This document shows, piece by piece, positions 35,750 to 45,432 of a stretch of 64,000 nucleotides of DNA. The DNA is taken from the NCBI RefSeq assembly GCF_013181195.1, contig NZ_SMZP01000002.1, positions 62,001-126,000 on the forward strand. The letters are read 5' to 3'. Below the pieces are notes generated by a model that did not search any database, was not told the DNA's origin, and saw nothing but the letters and a program-made list of their open reading frames with translations. Numbering within the stretch: the first letter of the stretch is position 1; each line of letters starts with the position of its first letter. A program made the translations under genes and the position numbers. The stretch is from Caulobacter sp. RHG1 (GTDB lineage Bacteria; Pseudomonadota; Alphaproteobacteria; Caulobacterales; Caulobacteraceae).

Positions 35750-36841
35750 GATCGCCACCCGAGCGCGGGCGTCGGCCTCCAGATCGGCATAGAACAGGTT
35801 GAAGGCGTCGACCTTGCGCAGATCCGCCCAGGAACCGCTGTCGCGTAGCACCTTGGACTTCGGCTTGCTGGTGCGCAGCACGCCGTTCTCGCAGCGCGCC
35901 GAAACCTGGCGCTGCAGGAAGGCCGGGCGTGCGCCCCAGTCCAGCCCCGTGGCGTTGGCCGCGCCCAGGTTCAGCCGCGCCGGCGCACGCTCGGCCGAGA
36001 CCGCGCCCAACAGCGGATTGAAGCACAGCGGCGTGCGCCCCTCGAGGTTCACCAACTGGTCGGCGCCATCCCAGATCAACGAGCGGCCAATCAGCTCCTG
36101 AACGCGCTGGAAGTCGCCCTCAGGCGCCGAGATCCAAGCGGCGACGCAGGCGGTCTCGCCCTTGCGCTCGCAGGCCGGCAGGGCTGCGTCGGGGGCGTAT
36201 TCATCGGCGGGGACCGCCGTTTCAATCAGGTAGGCTGCGGCGAGGCGTCGCTTCAACGCAGGATCGGCGGCGATTTCCTCGCGCAGCAGCCGCGCGGCCA
36301 GGGAGCCGCCCTGCTCCACCCCGACGATGATGAAGGGGCGCTCTTGCCCATCACGCACCTGCCAGGCGCGGAAGGCTTGCAGCACGTCGCCATATGCGAA
36401 ACGCCGGGCGTCGCGAGCATCGTCGCGCAAGGTCAGATAGGTGTAGAGACTGGCCTGGCGATAGCGCGGCGCAAAGACCCGGCCGACGCGGTCGAAGGGT
36501 CCCGCATAGTTGGGCAGCACCACCCGGCTCAGAAACCGCTGAGCTTTTGGCTGGTCGATGCCGCCGTTCCAGTCGCGCCCGCCGTCGAAAGTGGTCGGAT
36601 GGACAAAGAACACGTCCACCGGCCGATCGGCCGGCGCGGGTCCAGACGGACGTAACGCCCAGGCATCGGCCCGACCGTAGTCCGGCGCGGCCGGCGGGCG
36701 GTAGGTCAGGAAAGGAACCTTGGGATCCAGGGCGTTGCTGAGGATGTCGTAGCGCCAGATGAAGGCGGCCGACAGGATCACAGCCAGGACCAATACGGCT
36801 CCGGCGAAAATCCAGCGCTTGAAGCCTTTGAAGCGTCCCAT
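35726..36841 (-). CDS. DUF3089 alpha/beta-hydrolase-like protein
   Basis: A 371-residue protein with an N-terminal membrane anchor (about residues 9-30, WIFAGAVLVLAVILSAAFIW). The rest is a DUF3089 domain, related to alpha/beta hydrolases: DVFFVHPTTFDGGRDWNGG, VFAPRYRQASLYTYL, and FIIVGVEQGGSLAARLL, which would be the nucleophile elbow. There the expected Ser is replaced (GVEQGG instead of GHSQG), so activity is doubtful. The start is the ATG at 36841. It follows the thiolase gene by 31 bases in the same direction. Confidence 0.82.
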   Translation of the reverse strand: MGRFKGFKRWIFAGAVLVLAVILSAAFIWRYDILSNALDPKVPFLTYRPPAAPDYGRADAWALRPSGPAPADRPVDVFFVHPTTFDGGRDWNGGIDQPKAQRFLSRVVLPNYAGPFDRVGRVFAPRYRQASLYTYLTLRDDARDARRFAYGDVLQAFRAWQVRDGQERPFIIVGVEQGGSLAARLLREEIAADPALKRRLAAAYLIETAVPADEYAPDAALPACERKGETACVAAWISAPEGDFQRVQELIGRSLIWDGADQLVNLEGRTPLCFNPLLGAVSAERAPARLNLGAANATGLDWGARPAFLQRQVSARCENGVLRTSKPKSKVLRDSGSWADLRKVDAFNLFYADLEADARARVAILAGAQSR

Positions 36842-36872
36842 GGCCTCTGGGTACACCAAGGCCTGATCGGCT

Positions 36873-38075
36873 TTAAGCCCCTTCCTGGCCGATGATCGCC
36901 ACCGAGCAGACATTGCTGGCGGGCGCGCCGCCCAGGTTGTGGGTCATGCCCAGCACCGGATTGGCCAGCTGCCGCTCGCCCGCGCGCCCCTGCAGCTGCA
37001 GATACATCTCGTAGAGCATCCGCAGGCCCGAGGCCCCGATCGGATGGCCGAAGCACTTCAGGCCGCCGTCGATCTGGCACGGCACCCCGCCGTCGGCATC
37101 GTAGAAGCCGTCCAGCACGTCGCGCCAGCCCTGGCCCTCCGGCGAGATGAACAGGTCCTCCATCGTCACCAGCTCGGTGATCGAGAAGCAGTCGTGCACC
37201 TCCATCATCGAGATCTGCTCGCGCGGCCGCTCGACCCCGGCTTCCCTGTAGGCCTTGCCGGCGGCGATGCGAGCAGTGTGGAAGTGGCTGCCATCCCAGC
37301 CGTTGTACTGGCTCTCGTAGCCGTTGGAGACCGACAGCTGCAGCGCCTTGACCATGGTCAGGTTCTTCTTGCCCAGCGCCCGAGCAATCTCGGGCGTGGT
37401 GACGATGGCCGCCGCTGCGCCGTCAGACACACCGCAGCAGTCGAACAGGCCCAACGGCTCGGCGATCATCGGCGCGTTCAGCGCCTGCTCGGTCGTGATC
37501 GGTTTTCTAAGGTGCGCCTTGGGGTTCTTGGCGCCATTGGCGTGGCTCTTGACCGAGACATGGGCGATCGCGCGCTTGAGGTCGTCCTTCGACACCCCGT
37601 GCTTGGCGCGATAGGCGCTGGCCAACTGGGCGAAATTGCCGGGCGCGGAGCCATTGGGCATCACCTGCGGATTGAGCGTGCCCGGATTGGCCACCGGTAG
37701 GCCGCCATAGCCGGTGTCCTTCAGCTTCTCGACCCCCACGGCCAGGGCGATGTCGGCCGCGCCGGCCGCCACGGCATAGACCGCGCCCCGGAACGCTTCA
37801 GAGCCCGAGGCGCAGAAGTTCTCGACCCGGGTGACGGCGATATTGGGCAGACGCAAGGCGATCGACAGCGGCGTGCCGCCCTTGCCCGAGCCGATCTCGT
37901 CGATGTGGGTCGAGAACCAGGCTGCGTCCAGCTGCGTCGGCTCGACCCCAGCGTCCTGCATGGCCTCCAGATAGGCCTCGACCATCAGGTCGTCGGGGCC
38001 GGCGTCCCAGCGCTCGCCGAATTTGGAACAGCCCATCCCCAGGATGGCGACCTTGTCCCGGATCCCTTGCGGCAT
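36873..38075 (-). CDS. Acetyl-CoA acetyltransferase-like thiolase (SCP-x type)
   Basis: A 400-residue thiolase-fold enzyme. The active-site Cys is in VENFCASGSEAFRGAV (about residue 87), the HGD/CFGHP-type motif in GGLKCFGHPIGASGLRM (about 350), and HDCFSITEL (about 300) is typical of the SCP-x branch. Such proteins cleave or form 3-ketoacyl-CoA and often work with a DUF35 protein. The start is the ATG at 38075. It lies 10 bases after the HMG-CoA-synthase-like/DUF35 fusion gene, so the pair is probably one functional unit. Confidence 0.9.
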   Translation of the reverse strand: MPQGIRDKVAILGMGCSKFGERWDAGPDDLMVEAYLEAMQDAGVEPTQLDAAWFSTHIDEIGSGKGGTPLSIALRLPNIAVTRVENFCASGSEAFRGAVYAVAAGAADIALAVGVEKLKDTGYGGLPVANPGTLNPQVMPNGSAPGNFAQLASAYRAKHGVSKDDLKRAIAHVSVKSHANGAKNPKAHLRKPITTEQALNAPMIAEPLGLFDCCGVSDGAAAAIVTTPEIARALGKKNLTMVKALQLSVSNGYESQYNGWDGSHFHTARIAAGKAYREAGVERPREQISMMEVHDCFSITELVTMEDLFISPEGQGWRDVLDGFYDADGGVPCQIDGGLKCFGHPIGASGLRMLYEMYLQLQGRAGERQLANPVLGMTHNLGGAPASNVCSVAIIGQEGA

Positions 38076-38085
38076 GACGGTCTCC

Positions 38086-39546
38086 CTATTCGGCGGCTTG
38101 AGCGATCTGGCCGACGGCGCGATCCGGCGCAGCCTTCCAGAAATAGCGAACGAATCCGCGCTTCTCGTCGACTTCCTTGATGCGGAACACCATCCGTACC
38201 GGCAGGCCGGTCTCGACATCGCCCGGGGCGACGTCGGTGATGTCCATCATGATCCGTCCGCCGCCCTCGAACACGACCATGCCGTAGTGGTTAGGCGGCG
38301 CCATGGAAAAGGTCAGATAATCAGCGGAGTAGCTGAGAATACTCGCGCGACGCTCTGCGAAGCGGTACGGCTCCTGGGTGTCCACGGCCGGGTTGTTGGG
38401 CGCGACCGAGATGCGCGTGCGCGGGAACTGGACGACGCCGGTCTCGCGGCAACGGCCGCCGACCAGACCCAGGATCATATCTTCGTTGCGATAGAGCGTG
38501 GTGAGAGCCGTCTTGTTGTCCTTCTCGGCCCGCATGCCCTTGTCCCATTCGATCAGGCCATTGAAGGTCAGGAACTTCAGATAGTTGGCCTCTTCTTCTC
38601 GTGCGGCCAGGGACCCAGTGACGCCGCGCGCTGGGCGCTGGCCCGCGCCGGTAGCGCGAAATACCAAGGCTTCAGCGCCCTGCCCAAACTGAGCCGCCAG
38701 GATAAGTTCACCCGCCTTGGCGTCCTCGAGGGCGTGGGCCAGCATGATCGGTCCATGGGCGCAGCCGGCCTCGCCCATCACGGCGGCGAGGTTGTCGCGC
38801 ACGGCTTCGGGGCGGATGCCGACCGCCCTGGCGACCGTGGCGGCCATGCCGGAGAAGGTCGACGGAAAACAGAAATAGTCGATATCAGCAGCACTTAGAC
38901 CGGCAACCTCCAGCGCATTGCGGATCGCCTGCGGGACCAGCTTGACGACGCCCTCGTCGCGAATCCAGCGCTCTTCCCAGTAGTAGTCGAAGCCGCCATC
39001 GTCGCCGCGAAAGTGGTCGACGAAGTCCGCCGTGACGCTGCCGCGTCCCAGCAGCTCGGCGGCGCCGGGGTCGTCACTGACCACGAAGGCCGCCGCGCCG
39101 TCGCCGAAGTCCAGCTCCTGGGTCGAGGCCGCGCGGGCCTTGCGGTGTTCGCCGACGACGACGAGCGACGTACCGCCTGCCGCCAGGGCTTGGCCCAGCG
39201 CAGTGAGACCACAGCGCTGCGAGCCGGTGACGTCGCTGGCGGCGATCGCCTTCTCCAGGATCAGCGCCCCCGCGACGATCCCCGCATTGAGGCGATCGGC
39301 GAACGGCGCGGTCGTCGAGGCGAAATAGAGGGCGGCGATGTGACTGCGATCGTCGTCAGGCCCAAGAGCGTCGCGGGCCGCCTCGACCGCCATGGTCAGG
39401 GCGTCCTCGTCCCAGTTGGCCATGGACCGCTCGCCCTTGCCCTTGGCCTTCAGGTTCGGGGCGACCCAGGCATTGGCGTCGGTCACCGCCTTGCGGCTGA
39501 GGCGCAGGCGCGGCGCATAGGCGCCCCAGGCGGCGATGCCGGCCAT
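38086..39546 (-). CDS. HMG-CoA synthase-like protein fused to DUF35/OB-fold domain
   Basis: A 486-residue fusion. Residues of about 1-330 are thiolase-fold like archaeal HMG-CoA synthase: MAGIAAWGAYAPRLRLSRKA, AASDVTGSQRCGLTALGQAL (nucleophile Cys region, about 115), QELDFGDGAAAFVVSDD and GEAGCAHGPIMLAHALE. Residues of about 345-475 form a ChsH2/DUF35 OB domain (VVFEGGGRIMMDITDVAPGD). The rubredoxin-like zinc knuckle normally before that domain is reduced to one Cys (GGRCRETGVVQFPRT). In archaea thiolase, DUF35 protein and HMG-CoA synthase form one complex; here two of the three are one chain next to the thiolase. Confidence 0.85.
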   Translation of the reverse strand: MAGIAAWGAYAPRLRLSRKAVTDANAWVAPNLKAKGKGERSMANWDEDALTMAVEAARDALGPDDDRSHIAALYFASTTAPFADRLNAGIVAGALILEKAIAASDVTGSQRCGLTALGQALAAGGTSLVVVGEHRKARAASTQELDFGDGAAAFVVSDDPGAAELLGRGSVTADFVDHFRGDDGGFDYYWEERWIRDEGVVKLVPQAIRNALEVAGLSAADIDYFCFPSTFSGMAATVARAVGIRPEAVRDNLAAVMGEAGCAHGPIMLAHALEDAKAGELILAAQFGQGAEALVFRATGAGQRPARGVTGSLAAREEEANYLKFLTFNGLIEWDKGMRAEKDNKTALTTLYRNEDMILGLVGGRCRETGVVQFPRTRISVAPNNPAVDTQEPYRFAERRASILSYSADYLTFSMAPPNHYGMVVFEGGGRIMMDITDVAPGDVETGLPVRMVFRIKEVDEKRGFVRYFWKAAPDRAVGQIAQAAE

Positions 39547-39602
39547 TGTCTCGCTCCCTTTTATCTCGTTGGGAGGAGCCTAGGCCGGGCAGTTCGCGCC
39601 GT

Positions 39603-40840
39603 TCAAGCCTGACGCTTCGTCAAGCGTTCGGGCGAACGGACCCGCTCCATGCGAAAGCCCATGCCGATCACCCGGGCCGGCAGGCGGCGCAGGACGGGCA
39701 GCCAGTCGAACAGCTTAAGCACAGGTGGCAGCTTGACGACCTTGGCGGCCAGGATCTGGCCGATCACCCGCTTTTGGACAACAAGCTGAATGGCTTGGAT
39801 CGCCTTCACCGCCGGTTCGCGCCGCGCCTGCACGGCCGCCGCATGCCGGTCCAGCACCGCATCGTCGCTATCGAAGGCGTCATGCAGGTGATTGGCCGCG
39901 GCGATGGCGTCCTGGATCGCCAGGTTGATGCCCACGCCGCCGATCGGCGACATGGCGTGGGCCGCATCGCCGATGCACAACAGGCCAGGCTTGGACCACT
40001 GGCTCAGCCGATCGACCGTCACGGTCAGCAGGTGGACGTCATCGAAGCTCCTCAGTTCGTCGACGCGGTCGGCGACTGTAGGGCTGGCTAGAGCGACCTC
40101 GTGGCGGAAGGCTTCGATGCCGGCCGCCTTGATCGCGTCGAAGCTGCCCTTGGCCGCCACATAGCCGCACTGGAAATAGCCCTCGCGCGGGACGGCGATG
40201 AACATCCGCCCCGCGCTGAGCCGGCCCAACGGCGCCTCGGGCAGGTCCTCGGGGCGCCGCGACAGGCGCATCCACAGCACATCCATCGGCGCGCCCAGGT
40301 CCTGGACGGTCAGCCCGGCCGCCGCCCGGGTGGTCGAGCCTCGGCCATCGGCAACGACCACCAGGCGGGATCGAACCTCGCGCGGTCCGTCGGGCGTCTC
40401 GACCTCGACGCCAGCAATGCGATCGGCCTCGGTCAGCAAGCCCGTGACCTTAGCGTTCATCATCAGGCCAAAGCCTGGAAACCGCCGCGAACGCTCGACC
40501 AGGAAGCTCAGGAAATCCCACTGCGGCATCAGGGCGATGAACGGCGCGGCGACGGGAAGGCGACGGAAGTCGGCCAGATGCACGACCTTTCCGCCGACCT
40601 CGCCGGAAAGCTGGTCGACCGGGTGTGCGGCAACTTCAGGAAATCGTCGAGCAGCCCCAGGTCGGCCATGGCCTGCAGGGTCGAGGGATGGACCGTGTCG
40701 CCCCGGAAATCGCGCAGAAAGTCGCCGTGCTTCTCCAGCACCAGCACCTCAATGCCCGCCCGCGCCAGCAGATGGCCGACCATGACGCCGGCCGGACCGC
40801 CGCCGACGATGCAGCACTGGACCTGGATCGGCGTGGGCAT
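39603..40840 (-). pseudogene. FAD-dependent monooxygenase (UbiH/PHBH type), frameshifted
   Basis: Two frames together make one full-length flavin oxidoreductase. The first (40840 down to about 40620) has the FAD-binding CCIVGGGPAGVMVGHLLARA and DTVHPSTLQAMADLGLLDDF. The second (from about 40620 down to 39603) has VVADGRGSTTRAAAG and the second FAD motif LLCIGDAAHAMSPIGGVGIN. The join reads LKLPHTR, then the reading frame shifts; restoring one base in the CCGGG run at about 40619-40623 gives continuous protein (HTRVDQLSGEVGGKVVHLAD). It is either a real inactivating single-base deletion or a sequencing error in a short G/C run. Confidence 0.85.
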
Positions 40841-40853
40841 GGTCGCTGCTCCG

Positions 40854-41855
40854 TTAGCGGTAGGGGTCGTCCGTGTTCAGGTAGCCGGCCACATAGTCGG
40901 CCACGCCGTCTTCCAGCGCCGTCATCGGGGCGTTGTAGCCGGCGGCGCGCAGGCGGCTCATGTCGGCCTGGGTGTAGTACTGGTACTTGCCGCGCAGGAC
41001 CTCGGGCATGTCGATATAGCTGATGTCCGGTTCGCGGCCGGCGGCCTGGAAGGTCGCTTCGGCCAGGTCGCGGAACGAGCGGGCGTGGCCCGAGCCCAGG
41101 TTGAAGACGCCGTTGACGGCCGGGCTCTTGGCCAGCCAGCCGATCACGTCGACCACGTCGCGGACATAGACGAAGTCGCGCAGCTGGCCGCCGTCCTCGT
41201 AGTCCGGATGGTGCGACTTGAAGAGCTTGACGCCTTCGCCGGCGGCGATGCGCGGCCAGATCTGGGCCACGACGGACTTCATGCCGCCCTTGTGGTCCTC
41301 GTTGGGGCCATAGACGTTGAAGAACTTCAGCCCCGCCCACTGGGCCGGCGCGTGGCCGCGATGGGCCTCGCGAACGGCGTAGATATCGAACAGCGCCTTG
41401 GACCAGCCATAGGCGTTCAGCGGCCGCAGCCCCCTCAGCGTATCGAGGTCGTCCTGGCCGTCGAAACCCAAGGTCCCGTCGCCATAGGTCGCCGCCGACG
41501 AGGCGTAGATCAGCCGCTTGCCATGTTCGGCGCACCAGTCCCACAGGTCGCGCGACAGCACGAAGTTGGACTGCACGATCTTGTCGGCGTCCGTCTCCGT
41601 GGTCGAGGACACCGCGCCCATATGGACGATCAGCTCGACCTGGTCGCCCTTGCGGGCCAGCCAGTCGTTGAGCTGCTCGGGCGCGACAAAGTCGGCGATC
41701 GGGTGCTTGGCGATGTTGCGCCACTTGCCGCTGGCCGCGTCGCGCAGGCGATCGCAGACCACGACGTCGAGGTCGGGATCCTCGCAGAGCTTTGCGACAA
41801 CGTTCGAGCCGATGAAGCCCGCGCCGCCGGTGACGAGAACGATGCGACGGGTCAT
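40854..41855 (-). CDS. hldD: ADP-L-glycero-D-manno-heptose 6-epimerase
   Basis: A 333-residue short-chain dehydrogenase-type epimerase that makes ADP-L-glycero-D-manno-heptose for the LPS inner core. The Rossmann motif is VTGGAGFIGSNVVAKL (about residues 8-23). Ser and the YxxxK pair are in YASSAATYGDG and NAYGWSKALFD (about 147). HMGAVSSTTETD and FNVYGPNEDHKGGMKSV are specific to this family. It lies 4 bases after kdsA on the same strand, giving an LPS-core gene pair. Confidence 0.95.
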   Translation of the reverse strand: MTRRIVLVTGGAGFIGSNVVAKLCEDPDLDVVVCDRLRDAASGKWRNIAKHPIADFVAPEQLNDWLARKGDQVELIVHMGAVSSTTETDADKIVQSNFVLSRDLWDWCAEHGKRLIYASSAATYGDGTLGFDGQDDLDTLRGLRPLNAYGWSKALFDIYAVREAHRGHAPAQWAGLKFFNVYGPNEDHKGGMKSVVAQIWPRIAAGEGVKLFKSHHPDYEDGGQLRDFVYVRDVVDVIGWLAKSPAVNGVFNLGSGHARSFRDLAEATFQAAGREPDISYIDMPEVLRGKYQYYTQADMSRLRAAGYNAPMTALEDGVADYVAGYLNTDDPYR

Positions 41856-41859
41856 GGCC

Positions 41860-42723
41860 TTAAGCGCCCTTGGTCAGGGCGTCGTACTGCAGCAGGTTGC
41901 CGACCAGGGCCTCGAACTGGCTCATCGGCACCATGTTGGGGCCGTCCGAAGGAGCGTGATCGGGATCGGGATGGGTCTCGATGAACACGCAGGCCACGCC
42001 GACGGCCACGGCCGCGCGGGCCAGGATCGGCACGAACTCGCGCTGGCCGCCCGACGAGGTTCCCTGCCCGCCCGGTTGCTGGACACTGTGGGTGGCGTCG
42101 AAGACGACCGGGCAACCGATCTCCTTCATGATCGGCAAGGACCGCATGTCGCTGACCAGGGTGTTGTAGCCGAACGAAGCGCCGCGCTCGCAGGCCATGA
42201 CGTTGGGATTGCCCGCGCCGGTCACCTTGGCGATGACGTTCTTCATGTCCCAGGGGGCCAGGAACTGGCCCTTCTTGATGTTGATCGCCCGGCCGGTGTT
42301 GGCGGCGGCGACCAGCAGGTCGGTCTGACGGCACAGGAAGGCCGGGATCTGGATGACGTCGACCGCCTCCGCCACGATCGGGCAATGGCTGGTCTCATGC
42401 ACGTCGGTCAGGGTCGGCAGGCCGGTGACCTCGCGGATCTCCTGGAAGATCGGCAGGCTGTCATAGAGGCCGATGCCACGCTGGGCGTTGGCCGAGGTGC
42501 GGTTGGCCTTGTCGTAGGAGGTCTTGTAGATCAGGCCGACACCGAGACGGTCGGCCATCTCCTTCAGCGCATGGGCCGTTTCCAGCGCGTGCTGGCGGCT
42601 TTCCATCTGGCAGGGACCGGCGATGATCGACAGCTTTTCGCCATTGCCGATGCGGACGGGGGCGCCGTTCGGCGTCTTGATCTCGACGACGGCGTTCGGG
42701 GCGACGGCTTGCGGCTGATCCAA
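41860..42723 (-). CDS. kdsA: 3-deoxy-8-phosphooctulonate synthase
   Basis: A 287-residue TIM-barrel enzyme that condenses PEP with arabinose 5-phosphate to give KDO 8-phosphate for lipopolysaccharide. Signature parts are [76 protein letters not shown] and [16 protein letters not shown]. The start appears to be TTG at 42723; no in-frame ATG gives a full N-terminus. It diverges from the photolyase gene with only 61 bases between them. Confidence 0.95.
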   Translation of the reverse strand: MDQPQAVAPNAVVEIKTPNGAPVRIGNGEKLSIIAGPCQMESRQHALETAHALKEMADRLGVGLIYKTSYDKANRTSANAQRGIGLYDSLPIFQEIREVTGLPTLTDVHETSHCPIVAEAVDVIQIPAFLCRQTDLLVAAANTGRAINIKKGQFLAPWDMKNVIAKVTGAGNPNVMACERGASFGYNTLVSDMRSLPIMKEIGCPVVFDATHSVQQPGGQGTSSGGQREFVPILARAAVAVGVACVFIETHPDPDHAPSDGPNMVPMSQFEALVGNLLQYDALTKGA

Positions 42724-42784
42724 GGCGAGTATTCCGGCGTATCAGGATTTCGGGCGCCCAAGAGGTGACCCCTCGGGCAGGACG

Positions 42785-44224
42785 GTGCAAGTGCAGAAGA
42801 AGAGTGACGACGGTAAGGCCATCATCGTCTGGTTCCGCAACGACCTGCGCTTAGCCGACAATCCGGCGCTGCGCCATGCCGCCGACAGCGGACGGCCGGT
42901 GATCTGCCTCTATATTCTCGACGAGACCCAGGGCGTCCGCCCGATGGGCGCGGCCTCGCTGTGGTGGCTCAATCGGTCATTGAAGAGCCTGGCCGAGAGC
43001 CTTGAGAAGCTTGGCAATAGGCTGGTGCTGCGCAAGGGCGTCGCCGCCGACGTGCTGGACGACGTCCTGGCGCACACGGGCGCGAGCTGCGTGCTGTGGA
43101 ACCGCCTTTACGACAAGGCCTCGATCGATCGCGACACGCAGATCAAGGCGCGACTGAAGGACGCCGACATCGACTGCCAGAGCTTCAACGCCGGCCTGCT
43201 GAACGAGCCCTGGACGGTTCAGAACGGCTCGCGCCAGCCCTACAAGGTCTTCACCCCCTACTGGCGAGCAGCCCGCGCGCACCTGACCCACGTCGTCGTA
43301 GATTCCGCGCCGAAGTCGCTGATATCGCCTGAACATTTCCCCCGCACCGAAAGCCTCGCCGGCTGGGGTCTGCATCCGACCAAGCCGGACTGGTCCAAGG
43401 GCTTCGACCTCTGGACGCCCGGCGAGGCCGGCGCGCTGGAGCGGCTGGACGACTTCCTGACTGGCCCGGTCGACGGCTATGGCGAAAAGCGCGACATCCC
43501 TGGCGTGGAGGCGACCTCGCGCCTGGCCCCGCACCTGCACTTCGGCGAGATCGGTCCGCGCCAGGTCTGGCTGGCCGCCCGCAACGCCGCGGAAGCGGGC
43601 GACGCGCCCGCCGGCGAGGTCGAGAAGTTCCTGTCGGAGATCGGCTGGCGCGAGTTCAACCACGCGATCCTGTTCCATTGGCCGGACCTGCCGACCAAGA
43701 GCTTCCGGCCCGAGTTCGATGATTTCCCTTGGAAATCCAGCGCCGCCTTCTTCGAAGCCTGGAGCCAGGGGCGGACCGGCTATCCGATCGTCGACGCCGG
43801 CATGCGCGAGCTCTGGACGACCGGCTTCATGCACAACCGCGTGCGCATGATCGTCGCCTCGTTCCTGATCAAGCACCTGCTGATCGACTGGCGCGAGGGC
43901 GAGGCCTGGTTCTGGGACACTCTGGTCGACGCCGACCTGCCCAACAACGTCGGCAACTGGCAATGGGTGGCCGGCAGTGGCGCCGACGCCTCGCCCTACT
44001 TCCGCATCTTCAACCCGATCGCTCAGGGCGAAAAATTCGATCCCAAGGGTGTTTACGTCCGACAGTGGATCCCCGAACTGAAGGGCGCTCCCGACGACCT
44101 GATCCACAAGCCCTGGACCAAGCCAGAGCGTCTGCCTGCCGCCGCCTGGCCGCTGTACGAGCGCCCGATCGTCGATCATGCCCAGGCCCGCGAGAAGGCG
44201 ATGGAGGCCTATCGAAGCCTTTAA
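42785..44224 (+). CDS. phrB: Deoxyribodipyrimidine photolyase
   Basis: A 479-residue class I cyclobutane pyrimidine dimer photolyase. The N-terminal antenna domain starts AIIVWFRNDLRLADNPALRH. The FAD domain contains GEVEKFLSEIGWREFNHAIL, GRTGYPIVDAGMRELWTTGF, HNRVRMIVASFLIKHLLIDW and NVGNWQWVAGSGADASPYFR, with the tryptophans used for electron transfer and lesion binding. Start is GTG at 42785, or the in-frame GTG at 42791. No SOS box was seen upstream. Confidence 0.95.
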   Translation: MQVQKKSDDGKAIIVWFRNDLRLADNPALRHAADSGRPVICLYILDETQGVRPMGAASLWWLNRSLKSLAESLEKLGNRLVLRKGVAADVLDDVLAHTGASCVLWNRLYDKASIDRDTQIKARLKDADIDCQSFNAGLLNEPWTVQNGSRQPYKVFTPYWRAARAHLTHVVVDSAPKSLISPEHFPRTESLAGWGLHPTKPDWSKGFDLWTPGEAGALERLDDFLTGPVDGYGEKRDIPGVEATSRLAPHLHFGEIGPRQVWLAARNAAEAGDAPAGEVEKFLSEIGWREFNHAILFHWPDLPTKSFRPEFDDFPWKSSAAFFEAWSQGRTGYPIVDAGMRELWTTGFMHNRVRMIVASFLIKHLLIDWREGEAWFWDTLVDADLPNNVGNWQWVAGSGADASPYFRIFNPIAQGEKFDPKGVYVRQWIPELKGAPDDLIHKPWTKPERLPAAAWPLYERPIVDHAQAREKAMEAYRSL

Positions 44225-44280
44225 GGATAAGGGCTCCAGAAACAGATGCCCGAGCGGATAACTATTGAAGCAACCACAGC

Positions 44281-44289
44281 TGTGGATAA
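44281..44289 (-). promoter_or_regulatory. Isolated DnaA-box sequence
   Basis: TGTGGATAA is the complement of the consensus DnaA box TTATCCACA. It occurs once in the 192-base gap before the cysteine synthase gene. A single 9-mer can arise by chance; no origin features accompany it. Confidence 0.3.
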
Positions 44290-44416
44290 TTCAGCAAGTC
44301 CACGGTCAAGCTGCGATTTCAGCTTCGCCTCTGAGGCGTGTTCAGGAAAACTGGGCTTGCGCCGGAGGCCTTGCGCACGATCTACCAGCCACCTACCGCG
44401 CCCTCGAAAGTCCGCC

Positions 44417-45397
44417 ATGACCGCCCTGCCCACCGTTCTGGACGCCATCGGAAATACGCCGCTGATCCGACTGAACCGCGCCAGCGCGGCGACCGGCTGC
44501 GAGATCCTGGGCAAGGCCGAGTTCATGAATCCCGGCCAGTCGATCAAGGATCGCGCAGCCTTGGGGATCATCCGTGACGCCGAAGCCAGGGGCCTGCTGA
44601 AGCCCGGCGGCCGCATCGTCGAGGGCACAGCGGGCAACACCGGCATCGGACTGGCCATGGTCGCCTCAGCGCTGGGCTACAAGACCACGATCGTCATCCC
44701 CCGCACCCAGAGCCAGGAGAAGAAGGACGCCATCCGCCTGCTGGGCGCGGAGCTGGTCGAGGTCGACGCAGTGCCCTACTCCAACCCAGACAACTATGTC
44801 CGCTACTCTGGACGCCTGGCCGAAGAGCTGGGCGCGGTCTGGGCCAACCAGTTCGACAATGTCGCCAACCGCCAGGCTCACTACGCCGGCACCGGTCCGG
44901 AAATCTTCGCGCAGACCGATGGCAAGGTCGACGGCTTCATCTGCGCAGTCGGCTCGGGCGGCACCCTCGCCGGCGTCGCCGCCGCCCTGCGCGAGCGCAA
45001 GCCCGGCGTGAAGATCGGCCTGGCCGACCCCTACGGCGCCTCGCTCTACGCCTGGTACAAGGACGGTGAACTGAAGGCCGAGGGAACCTCGATCAGCGAG
45101 GGCATCGGCCAGGGCCGCATCACCGCCAATCTGCAGGACCTGGTCGTCGACCATCCGTACCGCGTCACCGACGAGGAGATGCTGGAGGTGCTTTACGACC
45201 TCGTGCAGCACGAGGGCCTGTGCCTGGGCGGCTCGTCGGGCATCAACATCGTCGGGGCCGTCAAGCTGGCTCGCGAACTGGGCCCCGGCCACACCATCGT
45301 GACCGTGCTGTGCGACCACGGCTCGCGCTACCAGTCCAAGCTCTTCAATCCGGATTTCCTGCGGGAAAAGGGCCTGCCGACACCGCCTTGGATGTAA
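44417..45397 (+). CDS. cysK: Cysteine synthase (O-acetylserine sulfhydrylase)
   Basis: A 326-residue PLP enzyme that makes cysteine from O-acetylserine and sulfide. The PLP lysine is Lys44 in NPGQSIKDRAALG. The substrate loop is EGTAGNTGIGLAMVASALG, and the phosphate cup is AVGSGGTLAGVAAALRER. The C-terminus LCDHGSRYQSKLFNP is family-typical. I start it at the ATG at 44417; the longer open frame begins in the upstream gap. Sulfurtransferase and cystathionine lyase genes lie next to it, suggesting a sulfur amino acid group. Confidence 0.94.
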   Translation: MTALPTVLDAIGNTPLIRLNRASAATGCEILGKAEFMNPGQSIKDRAALGIIRDAEARGLLKPGGRIVEGTAGNTGIGLAMVASALGYKTTIVIPRTQSQEKKDAIRLLGAELVEVDAVPYSNPDNYVRYSGRLAEELGAVWANQFDNVANRQAHYAGTGPEIFAQTDGKVDGFICAVGSGGTLAGVAAALRERKPGVKIGLADPYGASLYAWYKDGELKAEGTSISEGIGQGRITANLQDLVVDHPYRVTDEEMLEVLYDLVQHEGLCLGGSSGINIVGAVKLARELGPGHTIVTVLCDHGSRYQSKLFNPDFLREKGLPTPPWM

Positions 45398-45432
45398 GGT
45401 CGCGGCCGAGTCACATCGCAAGAGGCGTCGCC

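Noticed and set aside
44281-44289. Replication origin suggested by a perfect DnaA box
   Set aside because: Only one box is present, with no AT-rich unwinding region and no origin-type genes around it.
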